Made by a program: the position numbers and the translations under genes. The notes below the pieces were generated by a model. It did no database searches and was not told where the DNA came from. It saw only the letters and a list, made by a program, of their open reading frames with translations. Below are positions 25,715 through 32,767 of a DNA stretch of 40,916 bases, piece after piece (the first letter of the stretch is position 1; every line of letters starts with the position of its first letter). The DNA lies in NCBI GenBank assembly GCA_902788995.1, contig CADAMO010000007.1:1-40916 (forward strand), given 5' to 3'. The stretch is from Oscillospiraceae bacterium. Lineage in GTDB: Bacteria > Bacillota > Clostridia > Oscillospirales > Acutalibacteraceae.

Positions 25715-25801
25715 GCGGATGTGGCGGAATTGGCAGACGCGCTGGCTTCAGGTGCCAGTGAATGCAAGTTCATGTGGGTTCGACTCCCGTCATCCGCACC
25801 A
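25715..25801 (+). tRNA. tRNA-Leu (anticodon CAG)
   Basis: An 87-nt class II tRNA with encoded CCA. The acceptor stem is GCGGATG/CATCCGC with discriminator A. The anticodon stem CTGGC/GCCAG encloses TTCAGGT, giving anticodon CAG. The long variable arm is TGAA/TTCA, and the T loop is TTCGACT. It is preceded by a promoter at 25451 and followed by a terminator. Confidence 0.95.
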
Positions 25802-25843
25802 ACGCTGAGACCTTGTATATCAACGGTTTCAGCGTTTTTCTTT
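25801..25843 (+). terminator. Intrinsic terminator of tRNA-Leu
   Basis: AACGCTGAGACC (25801-25812) pairs with GGTTTCAGCGTT (25825-25836), one G-T wobble, followed by TTTTTCTTT. It begins at the last base of the tRNA CCA. Confidence 0.85.
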
Positions 25844-25865
25844 GTCTGAAAACACACGAAAAATC

Positions 25866-25926
25866 ATTGGCAGACGCGCTGCCTCCCCCACCGTTTTTGG
25901 GGATAAGAGGTAACGCGTCTGCCAAT
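25866..25926. repeat. Palindrome containing the tRNA-Leu D-arm sequence
   Basis: A perfect 13-bp inverted repeat (ATTGGCAGACGCG at 25866-25878; complement at 25914-25926) encloses an inner CCCCA/TGGGG stem. The left arm plus CTG gives 16 bases identical to the D-arm region of the tRNA-Leu 150 bp upstream. No T-run follows on the plus strand. Nothing else is seen between here and the promoter at 26016. Confidence 0.65.
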
Positions 25927-26015
25927 AAAAAACGATATCAATTATTCTTTTTTCCTGCGGGAAGAAGCAGGCATGAAACAAAATAAGTCACAAAAGTGCC
26001 ATAACAAAAAAAGTA

Positions 26016-26044
26016 TTGACAAATCAAAAAATGCGCCATATAAT
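26016..26044 (+). promoter_or_regulatory. Perfect consensus sigma-A promoter of the Type I R-M operon
   Basis: TTGACA (26016-26021), exactly 17 bp, TATAAT (26039-26044): all twelve consensus bases match. The predicted start near 26051 leaves a leader of about 40 nt before the first gene. No operator-like repeat is obvious. Confidence 0.85.
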
Positions 26045-26089
26045 ATAATCACAATACATCCATGACAAAAAAAGTTGGTGACACAAACA

Positions 26090-26686
26090 ATGAGGTTATG
26101 CGATATCGTTACCGTCAGAACCGGCGCAGTAACCGGACGAAAGAAAGCAGAAGAAGGCCACAACACTTCTTTTCGCTATCATATGCTGAATTTAAGATGT
26201 CTTGCACCGGAAGGGTATTTGGATCTTAAGTATGTAGAAGTGTACCCGGCAAGAGAGGAACTCAAATCAGAATTGTTCACCCATAAAGGCGATATACTTA
26301 TTCGGTTAAGTTTTCCCTATACATCTGTATTGATTGATGACGAGAAAACCTGCGGCCTTTTGGTCCCTTCTCATTTCGCCATTTTGCGCGTGAACGACGA
26401 AAAAATCTTGCCGGAATACATACTTTGGTTTTTGCGCCGGGAAAGTACATATCAGCAGATTTTGCAAAACAGCAGCGGCAGTACGGCTTTCGGCACAATC
26501 AGCTCCGGCTTTATCGGCTCGTTAAACATACAGGTTTTTCCCATAGATAAGCAGAAGGCACTTGGACAACTATTGCTTCTGTCAAACAAAGAACAAGAGC
26601 TGCTATATCGCCTGGCAAAGGAAAAAGCACTCTTATATAAGGAATCGCTTAATATCATATATGACAAATTCAAAGGAGATAACTGA
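26090..26686 (+). CDS. Half-size Type I restriction specificity (HsdS-like) protein
   Basis: A 198-residue protein with one target-recognition-domain-like unit (MRLCDIVTVRTGAVTGRK at the start, PSHFAILRV and GTISSGFIGSLNIQVFP later) followed by one helical spacer (KALGQLLLLSNKEQELLYRLAKEKALL). Full HsdS proteins have two such units. Half-size S proteins in other systems can dimerise on HsdM and give a symmetric bipartite target; that is inference here. ATG at 26090 fits the family start, though its ribosome binding site is poor; a TTG at 26075 would add five residues. The stop is one base before hsdM. A complete HsdS is encoded further down at 30810, so the locus has two specificity proteins. 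Confidence 0.75.
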   Translation: MRLCDIVTVRTGAVTGRKKAEEGHNTSFRYHMLNLRCLAPEGYLDLKYVEVYPAREELKSELFTHKGDILIRLSFPYTSVLIDDEKTCGLLVPSHFAILRVNDEKILPEYILWFLRRESTYQQILQNSSGSTAFGTISSGFIGSLNIQVFPIDKQKALGQLLLLSNKEQELLYRLAKEKALLYKESLNIIYDKFKGDN

Positions 26687-26687
26687 A

Positions 26688-28241
26688 ATGACGACCAGAC
26701 AGAACATAGAAAAAACGCTTTGGAGCGCTTGCGACAGCTTTCGCGGGAAGATCGACAGCTCCCGGTATAAAGATTATATTTTATCGATGCTTTTTGTGAA
26801 ATACCTCAGTGATGTATATGCCGAAACGCGTGAGTATTATCTGAAACAATACGACGGCGACGAACGCCGTGTCGAGCGGGCCATGAGCCGTGAACGGTTT
26901 GTGATGGACGAAACGTCAACATTTTCTTACCTCTATGCAAACCGCAACGACGCAGAGATCGGGCAAAAGATAAACGTAGCGCTTGCGGCCATCGAAAACA
27001 ATAACAGCGCGAAATTACATAACGTATTCCGTGCGATCGACTTCAACTCATCCGTTGATTTCGGCGAGCCGAAAGAAAAGAACGCGATATTGAAGAACCT
27101 GTTGGAAGACTTCAGGGATCTGGATCTTCGCCCATCGCAGCTTGACAGCGTCGATATTATCGGCGACTCGTATGAATATATGATCGCCAACTTTGCTTCC
27201 GACGCCGGAAAGAAGGGCGGCGAGTTTTACACGCCCAGTAAAGTTTCTGAACTTGTAGCGCGGCTTGTGGCGCCAAAAGAGAACGACCGTATTTACGACG
27301 CCACCTGCGGCAGCGGCGGATTGCTGCTGAAAGCGTTCAAACAGATCGGCAGCAAAAAGACACACCTTTACGGGCAGGAAAAAAATATGCAAACCTGGGC
27401 GCTTTGCCGGATGAACATGTTCCTGCACGGTGTGGACGACGCAACGATATGGCAAGGAGACACCCTGTCAAACCCGGGGAACGTAGAAAACGATCGGCTG
27501 ATGAAGTTCCAGTGCATCGTCGCCAATCCCCCGTTCTCGCTGGACAAATGGGACAGCGGTTTTCTCCCCGATACGGAAAGTGAAAACGGCAAAAAAGCAA
27601 AAATGACTGCCGATCTGGATATTTATCATCGATTTGATATCGGTGTTCCGCCGTCTTCCAAGGGCGACTATGCGTTCGTCTTACATATGCTCAGCAGTCT
27701 GGACGATACCACCGGGCGGATGGGTATTATTTTGCCGCACGGCGTTCTGTTCCGCGGAGCAAGCGAAGGGCGTATTCGTCAGGCAATTGTCGAACAATTC
27801 AATTTCCTTGACGCCGTGATCGGTTTGCCTGCCAATCTTTTCTACGGCGCGGGGATCCCTGCGTGTATCCTGATTTTCCGCAAGGATCGCGGAACAAACG
27901 ACAAAGTCCTGTTTGTGGACGCCAGCGGCGAAGGGCATTTTGAAAAAGGTAAAAATCAAAATATCCTTCGGGACGAGGACGTCCAGAAAATCGTCGATAC
28001 CTACCAAGCATATAAAACGGATCTTACATACAAAGACGAAGACAAGTTCAGCCATGTGGCGACTTTGCAGGAGATCAGGGATAACGACTATAACCTGAAC
28101 ATTCCCCGCTATGTGGACACCTTTGAGGAAGAAGAACTGATCGATATTGACGAAGTGAAGAAAAATATTGCGGATATCGAAGCCGAACTTGCCGTGGTTC
28201 AGGCACAAATGAAGAAGTATATGGAGGAATTGGGATTATGA
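26688..28241 (+). CDS. hsdM: Type I restriction-modification DNA methyltransferase subunit HsdM
   Basis: A 517-residue N6-adenine methyltransferase. The N-terminal HsdM_N helical domain begins MTTRQNIEKTLWSACDSFRG. GGEFYTP (177-183), SAM-binding motif I DATCGSGG (204-211) and catalytic NPPF (280-283) are all present and intact. The C-terminus is a helical tail ending in EAELAVVQAQMKKYMEELGL. ATG at 26688 follows AAAGGAG at 9 nt and the half-S stop by one base. A longer frame from 26562 is only an upstream extension. It should assemble with HsdS for modification and with HsdR for restriction. Its tail is duplicated in the small ORF at 28917, and its stop overlaps the next start (ATGA). Confidence 0.95.
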   Translation: MTTRQNIEKTLWSACDSFRGKIDSSRYKDYILSMLFVKYLSDVYAETREYYLKQYDGDERRVERAMSRERFVMDETSTFSYLYANRNDAEIGQKINVALAAIENNNSAKLHNVFRAIDFNSSVDFGEPKEKNAILKNLLEDFRDLDLRPSQLDSVDIIGDSYEYMIANFASDAGKKGGEFYTPSKVSELVARLVAPKENDRIYDATCGSGGLLLKAFKQIGSKKTHLYGQEKNMQTWALCRMNMFLHGVDDATIWQGDTLSNPGNVENDRLMKFQCIVANPPFSLDKWDSGFLPDTESENGKKAKMTADLDIYHRFDIGVPPSSKGDYAFVLHMLSSLDDTTGRMGIILPHGVLFRGASEGRIRQAIVEQFNFLDAVIGLPANLFYGAGIPACILIFRKDRGTNDKVLFVDASGEGHFEKGKNQNILRDEDVQKIVDTYQAYKTDLTYKDEDKFSHVATLQEIRDNDYNLNIPRYVDTFEEEELIDIDEVKKNIADIEAELAVVQAQMKKYMEELGL

Positions 28242-28915
28242 TCCAAATCAATTTTGAAGCGAAGACGTATGTATGTCCGTTTTGCGGTCATGCGCAGGCA
28301 TATGCAAATTCGGAAAATTGTGTGCAAAACGGCTTATATAGAAATGTGTCTCCCATACCGAGCGAATACCAGGAAAGCAGCTTTGAAATTCACTCTTTTC
28401 AGTGCAACAACGCTGCTTGTAAAAGAATTGCGGTTTCAGCTATTAATAGAACAGATCATAAGCAGATTGATATTGTTCCGCAGGTGGTTATAAAGCACTT
28501 TCCAGACTATATTCCGGGACAAATCCTAAAAGATTATGAAGAAGCAAATTTGATTTTGGAAAGAAGTCCAAAGGCGGCTGCAACATTGTTGCGGCGATGC
28601 TTACAAGGAATGATTCATGATTTTTGGGGTATTCGAGAAAAAAATCTAAACGCTGAGATAACTTCGTTAAAAGATAAAGTCCCAGCAGCTCAATGGAATG
28701 CCATCGACGGTCTTCGGAAAGTTGGCAATATCGGAGCCCACATGGAAAAAGATGTCAATCTGATTATTGATATTGATATAAATGAAGCAAAAAAACTGTT
28801 GAGGTTAATAGACCTTTTACTTGAGAAATGGTATATCGCTCGTCATGACGAAGAAAATCTTCTGACTGAGATCAGCGAAATAGCAGAAGAAAAAGAAGCC
28901 AAAAGAAAAGATTAA
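28238..28915 (+). CDS. DUF4145-domain protein with N-terminal zinc-finger-like cysteines
   Basis: A 225-residue protein. The N-terminus has CPFC (C13, C16) and CNNAAC (C56, C61), a likely zinc site. The middle (SPKAAATLLRRCLQGMIHDFWG, then LRKVGNIGAHM) is typical of DUF4145, a helical domain often found beside or inside Type I restriction genes. The C-terminus is a charged helix (EISEIAEEKEAKRKD). It overlaps the hsdM stop as ATGA, so it is co-translated with hsdM. Function is unknown; a DNA- or complex-binding accessory role in restriction is inference from the context. Confidence 0.75.
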   Translation: MIQINFEAKTYVCPFCGHAQAYANSENCVQNGLYRNVSPIPSEYQESSFEIHSFQCNNAACKRIAVSAINRTDHKQIDIVPQVVIKHFPDYIPGQILKDYEEANLILERSPKAAATLLRRCLQGMIHDFWGIREKNLNAEITSLKDKVPAAQWNAIDGLRKVGNIGAHMEKDVNLIIDIDINEAKKLLRLIDLLLEKWYIARHDEENLLTEISEIAEEKEAKRKD

Positions 28916-28916
28916 C

Positions 28917-29084
28917 ATGAAACCTCAGATCGAGCAACGAATTGAACAAATACAGCAGAGCGAACAACAAAGAGCTGTTCATGAATGCGGCGGCGAGAAA
29001 CAGAACAATATCGCCTACACTGAAGCTGAGTTGGCCGTGGTGCAGATACAAATGAAGAAGTATATAGAGGAACTTGGATTATGA
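28917..29084 (+). CDS. 55-residue mosaic ORF: HsdS-like head joined to HsdM-like tail
   Basis: The start (MKPQIEQRIEQIQQSE) resembles the start of the full HsdS encoded at 30810 (MTLQIQKRIEQIRRGE). The end (EAELAVVQIQMKKYIEELGL) is 18 of 20 identical to the end of HsdM at 28241. About ten differences occur in the last 63 bases, so it is an old copy. It begins 1 bp after the DUF4145 stop and its stop overlaps the dinD start as ATGA. It is most simply a scar of recombination between hsdM tails and hsdS heads, though it may still be translated and keep dinD coupled. Confidence 0.6.
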   Translation: MKPQIEQRIEQIQQSEQQRAVHECGGEKQNNIAYTEAELAVVQIQMKKYIEELGL

Positions 29085-29929
29085 ATAATGAACTGACGAG
29101 ATACAACGAGCAAATCTTTGAAAGCATAAAACATGTTAACGAAAACGGTCAGGAATACTGGCTTGCAAGAGAGCTGCAACCGGTTCTCGAGTATACTCAG
29201 TGGAGAAATTTTAACGAAGCGATAGAAAGAGCAAAACTTGCATGTAAAAACAGTGGTTTTGATCCTTCTGACCATTTTGCTGACGTCAGCAAAATGGTGG
29301 CGCTGGGATCAGGTGCGGCGAGAGAGATTGAAGACTATATGTTATCTCGATACGCTTGCTACTTAATCGTTATGAACGGTGATCCCAGAAAAGAAGTGAT
29401 TGCGGTCGGACAATCCTATTTTGCAGTAAAAACTCGCCAACAAGAATTGATTGACAATTATGAAGAATTAACAGAAGACCAAAAACGACTGGCAATCCGC
29501 AACGAAATGAAACGGCACAATGCTGCGCTTGCAGACGCTGCCCACAACGCTGGGGTTATCGAACCGGTAGACTATGCCATCTTTCAAAACTATGGTTATA
29601 TGGGGCTGTACGGCGGCCTCGGCGCCAAAGAAATTCACCAAAGGAAAGGTTTGAAAAAGAGCCAAAAAATACTCGATTATATGGGAAGTACGGAGCTTGC
29701 CGCCAATCTGTTCCGCGCTACCCAAACCGAAGAAAAGCTGCGGCGCGAAAACATACAAGGGAAAGACAACGCGAACCAAACTCATTACAATGTCGGTCAG
29801 AAAGTTCGTAAAACCATTAAAGAACTTGGTGGTACCATGCCGGAGGATCTGCCGACACCGGAAAAAAGCATTGGTCAAATAGAACGAGCAGAAGAAAAGA
29901 AGCGACTTTCAGAAAAAAAGGAGAATTAG
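29081..29929 (+). CDS. dinD: DNA damage-inducible protein D (DinD) homolog
   Basis: A 282-residue protein close to the usual DinD length. It carries the BRO-N-like opening (YNEQIFESIKHVNENGQEYW, ARELQPVLEYTQWRNF) and the DinD segments SRYACYLIVMNGDPRK, VGQSYFAVKTRQQE, GYMGLYGGLGAKEIH and STELAANLFRATQTEEKL. E. coli DinD is an SOS-regulated modulator of RecA filaments. Here it sits inside a restriction operon, joined by ATGA to the scar ORF and 2 bp before the protease gene, with no promoter or LexA-type box of its own seen. It may temper RecA repair of restricted DNA; that is inference. Confidence 0.9.
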   Translation: MNNELTRYNEQIFESIKHVNENGQEYWLARELQPVLEYTQWRNFNEAIERAKLACKNSGFDPSDHFADVSKMVALGSGAAREIEDYMLSRYACYLIVMNGDPRKEVIAVGQSYFAVKTRQQELIDNYEELTEDQKRLAIRNEMKRHNAALADAAHNAGVIEPVDYAIFQNYGYMGLYGGLGAKEIHQRKGLKKSQKILDYMGSTELAANLFRATQTEEKLRRENIQGKDNANQTHYNVGQKVRKTIKELGGTMPEDLPTPEKSIGQIERAEEKKRLSEKKEN

Positions 29930-29931
29930 GT

Positions 29932-30813
29932 ATGGCAATCATTCCTTCAGGATTTATAAACTCAGTTGTAGCGTTGGGCATCAATTTGCCTGATAATAAA
30001 AAGCATTGGATAGGAACTGGTTTTATTGTCGGGCGTAAAGAAAAGAATAATCCTGCTCTGTCAACCCATTACCTTATTACAAATAAACACGTAGTTTCCT
30101 CTGTAAAGGAAATATGTGTGCGATTTAATTCTGTCGAAGGTACTTTCGTTAAAGACTATCCTATCAGCTTATATGACGAAAAAGGGACGCCACTCTTCTC
30201 CCCTCATCCAATTGAAACTACTGATATCATAGCTATTCAAATATCGCCTCAACAGCTTATAAAAGATAAGTCCATTTGGGGATCATTTGACCTTGATGAC
30301 CACGCATTAACTTTAGACCAAATGCGGTCAACAGGAGTGGAAGAAGGAAGTTTGGTATACGCACTTGGATTCCCTATGAACCTCGTCGAAACGATTAAAG
30401 TACCTATTTGCAGATTAGGGTGTGTTTCAAGAATAACGGACGCTTTTATACTAAAAGACGCCAATCCCATTTTCTTAGTCGATGCGCAAACTTTTCCCGG
30501 AAATTCCGGCGGTCCTGTAATAAATCGCCCCGAAGCAATCTCGATAACAGGAACGCCAACAAACACGACAGCGAATCTGATTGGAGTACTGTGCAGTTAC
30601 ATACCATATCGAGAAACTTTATATAGTCGTCAAACCGACAGAGACAGAATGGTTCAGGAAGAAAACAGTGGGCTGACGATAGTCCATCCTGTCGATAGGA
30701 TAAAAGAGGTAGTTGAACTCGAGAGGGAAAGAATTGAAACGCAACGTCGGGAATCATCTTCCGTCACAAACTCCGATGAAACACAGACTTCAAAAGAAGA
30801 GGTTACAGTATGA
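29932..30813 (+). CDS. Trypsin-like serine protease in the R-M operon
   Basis: A 293-residue cytoplasmic chymotrypsin-fold protease: no signal peptide or membrane segment. The triad can be read as H53 in LITNKHVV, D98 in ETTDIIAIQI and S192 in FPGNSGGPV. Glycine-rich GTGFIVG precedes the histidine, as in trypsin-like/HtrA folds. The C-terminus is a charged helix rather than a PDZ domain. It lies between dinD (2 bp, AAGGAG upstream) and hsdS (ATGA overlap), so it is made with the restriction enzyme. Trypsin-like domains recur in defence loci, often as effectors, but a target cannot be read from the sequence. Confidence 0.85.
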   Translation: MAIIPSGFINSVVALGINLPDNKKHWIGTGFIVGRKEKNNPALSTHYLITNKHVVSSVKEICVRFNSVEGTFVKDYPISLYDEKGTPLFSPHPIETTDIIAIQISPQQLIKDKSIWGSFDLDDHALTLDQMRSTGVEEGSLVYALGFPMNLVETIKVPICRLGCVSRITDAFILKDANPIFLVDAQTFPGNSGGPVINRPEAISITGTPTNTTANLIGVLCSYIPYRETLYSRQTDRDRMVQEENSGLTIVHPVDRIKEVVELERERIETQRRESSSVTNSDETQTSKEEVTV

Positions 30814-32072
30814 CCCTACAGATTCAAAAGCGAATTGAACAAATCCGGCGCGGTGAAGTACCGGAGGGATACCAAAAAACAAAAGTCGGTATTGTACCTA
30901 TGGATTGGAAGGTCGTCCCCATGGGCGACATCTATATCGAACGCAAAGAAAAAGGTGATCCGTCGCTACCGGTGTTGACTGTTTCTATCCATTCCGGTGT
31001 ATCGAACGGTGAACTAGATGAAGAGGAACTCGGCAAGAAAGTCAAACGTATTGAAGACAAAACACAATACATGACGGTTCGAAAAGACGACCTTGTTTTT
31101 AATATGATGCGTGCTTGGCAAGGGGCGATTGGTGTGGTACAAACAGATGGTCTTGTCAGCCCTGCATATATTGTGGCAAAACCGATAATAAAGCTCTGTC
31201 CCGCTTTTTTGGATAAGTACATTAAACTTCCAGAATCCATAAACAGTCTGCATAAAAAATCGTACGGGGTAACAGATTTTCGACTACGGTTATACTGGGA
31301 TTCCTTTGTAAAAGTTGATTGCTGTCTTCCCCCTCTTCCCGAGCAAGAGAAAATTGCGGAGATTCTTACGACGCAAGATCGGGTGATTGAGCTTTACGAG
31401 AAGATAGTTGAGGAACTGAAAAAACTAAAAAAGGCTTTTTTACAAAAGATGTTCCCCAAGCCCGGCGCGAACGTCCCCGAATGGCGTTTCCCGGATTTTA
31501 CTGCCCCTTGGGAACAGCGTAAGGTTGGCGAGTGCTTTTCAGAAAGGGTTGAATCTGATCCAGATGGTGAATTGATTTCGGTAACGATTGGCGCTGGGAT
31601 TAAAAAGTTTTCCGAACTGGGGCGCCATGATAACTCTAATGATGACAAGTCAAAATACAAGAAAGTTGTTATCGGTGATATAGCGTATAACTCGATGAGA
31701 ATGTGGCAAGGTGCAAGCGGCTATTCTCCATATAATGGCATTGTTAGCCCTGCATATACTGTAATCACGCCGTTTTCTGGCGTTGATTCAAAGTTCTTTG
31801 CTTATATGTTCAAACGTGAAAATATGATTCACGCATTCCAAGTTCGCTCTCAAGGGATCACTTCTGACAACTGGAACTTAAAGTTCCCCACGTTGAGCGA
31901 AATTGAAGTTGTGCTACCGGTAGATATTAACGAGCAGAAGGCGATTTCGGCATACTTCACAGCTTTGGACAACCTTATCACCCTTCATCAGCGTATGTGT
32001 GATGAGGAAAAACAGAAAAAGAAAGCCCTGATGCAGCTTTTGTTGACAGGGATCGTGAGGGTAAAAACATGA
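30810..32072 (+). CDS. hsdS: Type I restriction specificity subunit HsdS (two recognition domains)
   Basis: A 420-residue full-length HsdS. It has a short N-terminal conserved helix (QKRIEQIRRG), TRD1, a central spacer (PLPEQEKIAEILTTQDRVIE and KKLKKAFLQKMFP), TRD2 from about residue 225, and a C-terminal spacer (INEQKAISAYFTALDNLI, ending in KKKALMQLLLTG). Both TRDs carry a similar core: NMMRAWQGAIG with GLVSPAYIV, and NSMRMWQGASG with GIVSPAYTV, so the two half-sites may be read by related folds. The start overlaps the protease stop as ATGA, and the stop overlaps the 53-aa ORF in the same way. Confidence 0.93.
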   Translation: MTLQIQKRIEQIRRGEVPEGYQKTKVGIVPMDWKVVPMGDIYIERKEKGDPSLPVLTVSIHSGVSNGELDEEELGKKVKRIEDKTQYMTVRKDDLVFNMMRAWQGAIGVVQTDGLVSPAYIVAKPIIKLCPAFLDKYIKLPESINSLHKKSYGVTDFRLRLYWDSFVKVDCCLPPLPEQEKIAEILTTQDRVIELYEKIVEELKKLKKAFLQKMFPKPGANVPEWRFPDFTAPWEQRKVGECFSERVESDPDGELISVTIGAGIKKFSELGRHDNSNDDKSKYKKVVIGDIAYNSMRMWQGASGYSPYNGIVSPAYTVITPFSGVDSKFFAYMFKRENMIHAFQVRSQGITSDNWNLKFPTLSEIEVVLPVDINEQKAISAYFTALDNLITLHQRMCDEEKQKKKALMQLLLTGIVRVKT

Positions 32073-32230
32073 CAGAACAAGAAATTAAACTACTTTGCAA
32101 ACTTGCCGTCGAAAGGAGCAGCCGTCCATTTACAAAAACGGAAAAAGAACTGCTCAAACAGGCAATCGACAACGCGAAAAACTGGGAAGAACTGTTCTCA
32201 ATTGCAATTGCATCATTGAATATGAAATAA
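32069..32230 (+). CDS. Small protein of 53 residues, unrecognised
   Basis: ATG at 32069 overlaps the hsdS stop (ATGA). The product is predicted helical (EQEIKLLCKLAVERS, then TKTEKELLKQAIDNAKNWEELF), with no membrane segment or cysteine pair. The gene is kept because of tight coupling, base composition like its neighbours, and the absence of any other feature in the space before the DUF2188 gene. Function is unknown; a small partner of HsdS is possible. Confidence 0.5.
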   Translation: MTEQEIKLLCKLAVERSSRPFTKTEKELLKQAIDNAKNWEELFSIAIASLNMK

Positions 32231-32252
32231 CCAAATAACGGAGGATTATGAA

Positions 32253-32486
32253 ATGTCTAGAGGAGAACATCATGTGGTTCCCAATTCCAAAGGCGGTTGG
32301 GACGTAAAAAGAAGCGGCGGAGAGCGTGCAAGCGCACATACCGACACAAAGAAAGACGCAATCAGTATTGCACGTACCATTAGCCAAAATCAAAAAACTG
32401 AGCTCGTTATCCACAATAAAGACGGGCGAATTTCCAACTCTGACAGTCACGGAAATGATCCTTGTCCGCCTAAGGATCGCAAATAA
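32253..32486 (+). CDS. DUF2188-domain protein
   Basis: A 77-residue protein matching DUF2188 in outline: HHVVPNSKGGWDVKRSGGER, ASAHTDTKKDAISIARTIS, TELVIHNKDGRI and a closing DSHGNDPCPPKD. This small domain of unknown function is often encoded near mobile or defence genes. Start ATG at 32253 is preceded by GGAGG at a suitable distance (about 8-10 nt). Confidence 0.8.
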   Translation: MSRGEHHVVPNSKGGWDVKRSGGERASAHTDTKKDAISIARTISQNQKTELVIHNKDGRISNSDSHGNDPCPPKDRK

Positions 32487-32528
32487 AATATAGCATGTTG
32501 AGACAATACAATTAAAAGGAGAAAAAAG

Positions 32529-32756
32529 ATGCCTACTAAAGATATCATCTATTTTAATTATTCTTCAAAAGAACCTTCTTGTTATAAGGTTGATGGTGAT
32601 AGTATTGTTGATATTAGTACAAAAAAAGTGACAGCTTTTGTGGAGGATAATATTTGGTTTTCTTGTGCTACTCGCGAACCAATTGCTTTTGAAGAAGATG
32701 GAATTGTATTTACTTATTCTTCCCGAAAACCAATACTATTCCGAGATGATGCATAA
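32529..32756 (+). CDS. Small four-repeat beta protein (75 residues)
   Basis: The whole sequence is four ~17-residue repeats: IIYFNYSSKEPSCYKVDGD, SIVDISTKKVTAFVEDN, IWFSCATREPIAFEEDG and IVFTYSSRKPILFRDDA. The shared pattern is a hydrophobic strand, S-(S/T)-(K/R)-(E/K), a second strand and an acidic turn. This suggests a small four-bladed beta assembly, reminiscent of proteins annotated as 4-fold beta flower, though that match is from memory. AAAAGGAG precedes the ATG, and hsdR starts 11 bp later. Function is unknown. Confidence 0.7.
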   Translation: MPTKDIIYFNYSSKEPSCYKVDGDSIVDISTKKVTAFVEDNIWFSCATREPIAFEEDGIVFTYSSRKPILFRDDA

Positions 32757-32767
32757 GAGGAACAACT

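Noticed and set aside
25675..25857. Minus-strand 60-codon frame
   Set aside because: It is the reverse complement of tRNA-Leu and its leader.
26062..26230. Small frame from ATG 26062 in the restriction operon leader
   Set aside because: Arginine-rich product in a different phase from the half-S gene, with no ribosome binding site or family likeness.
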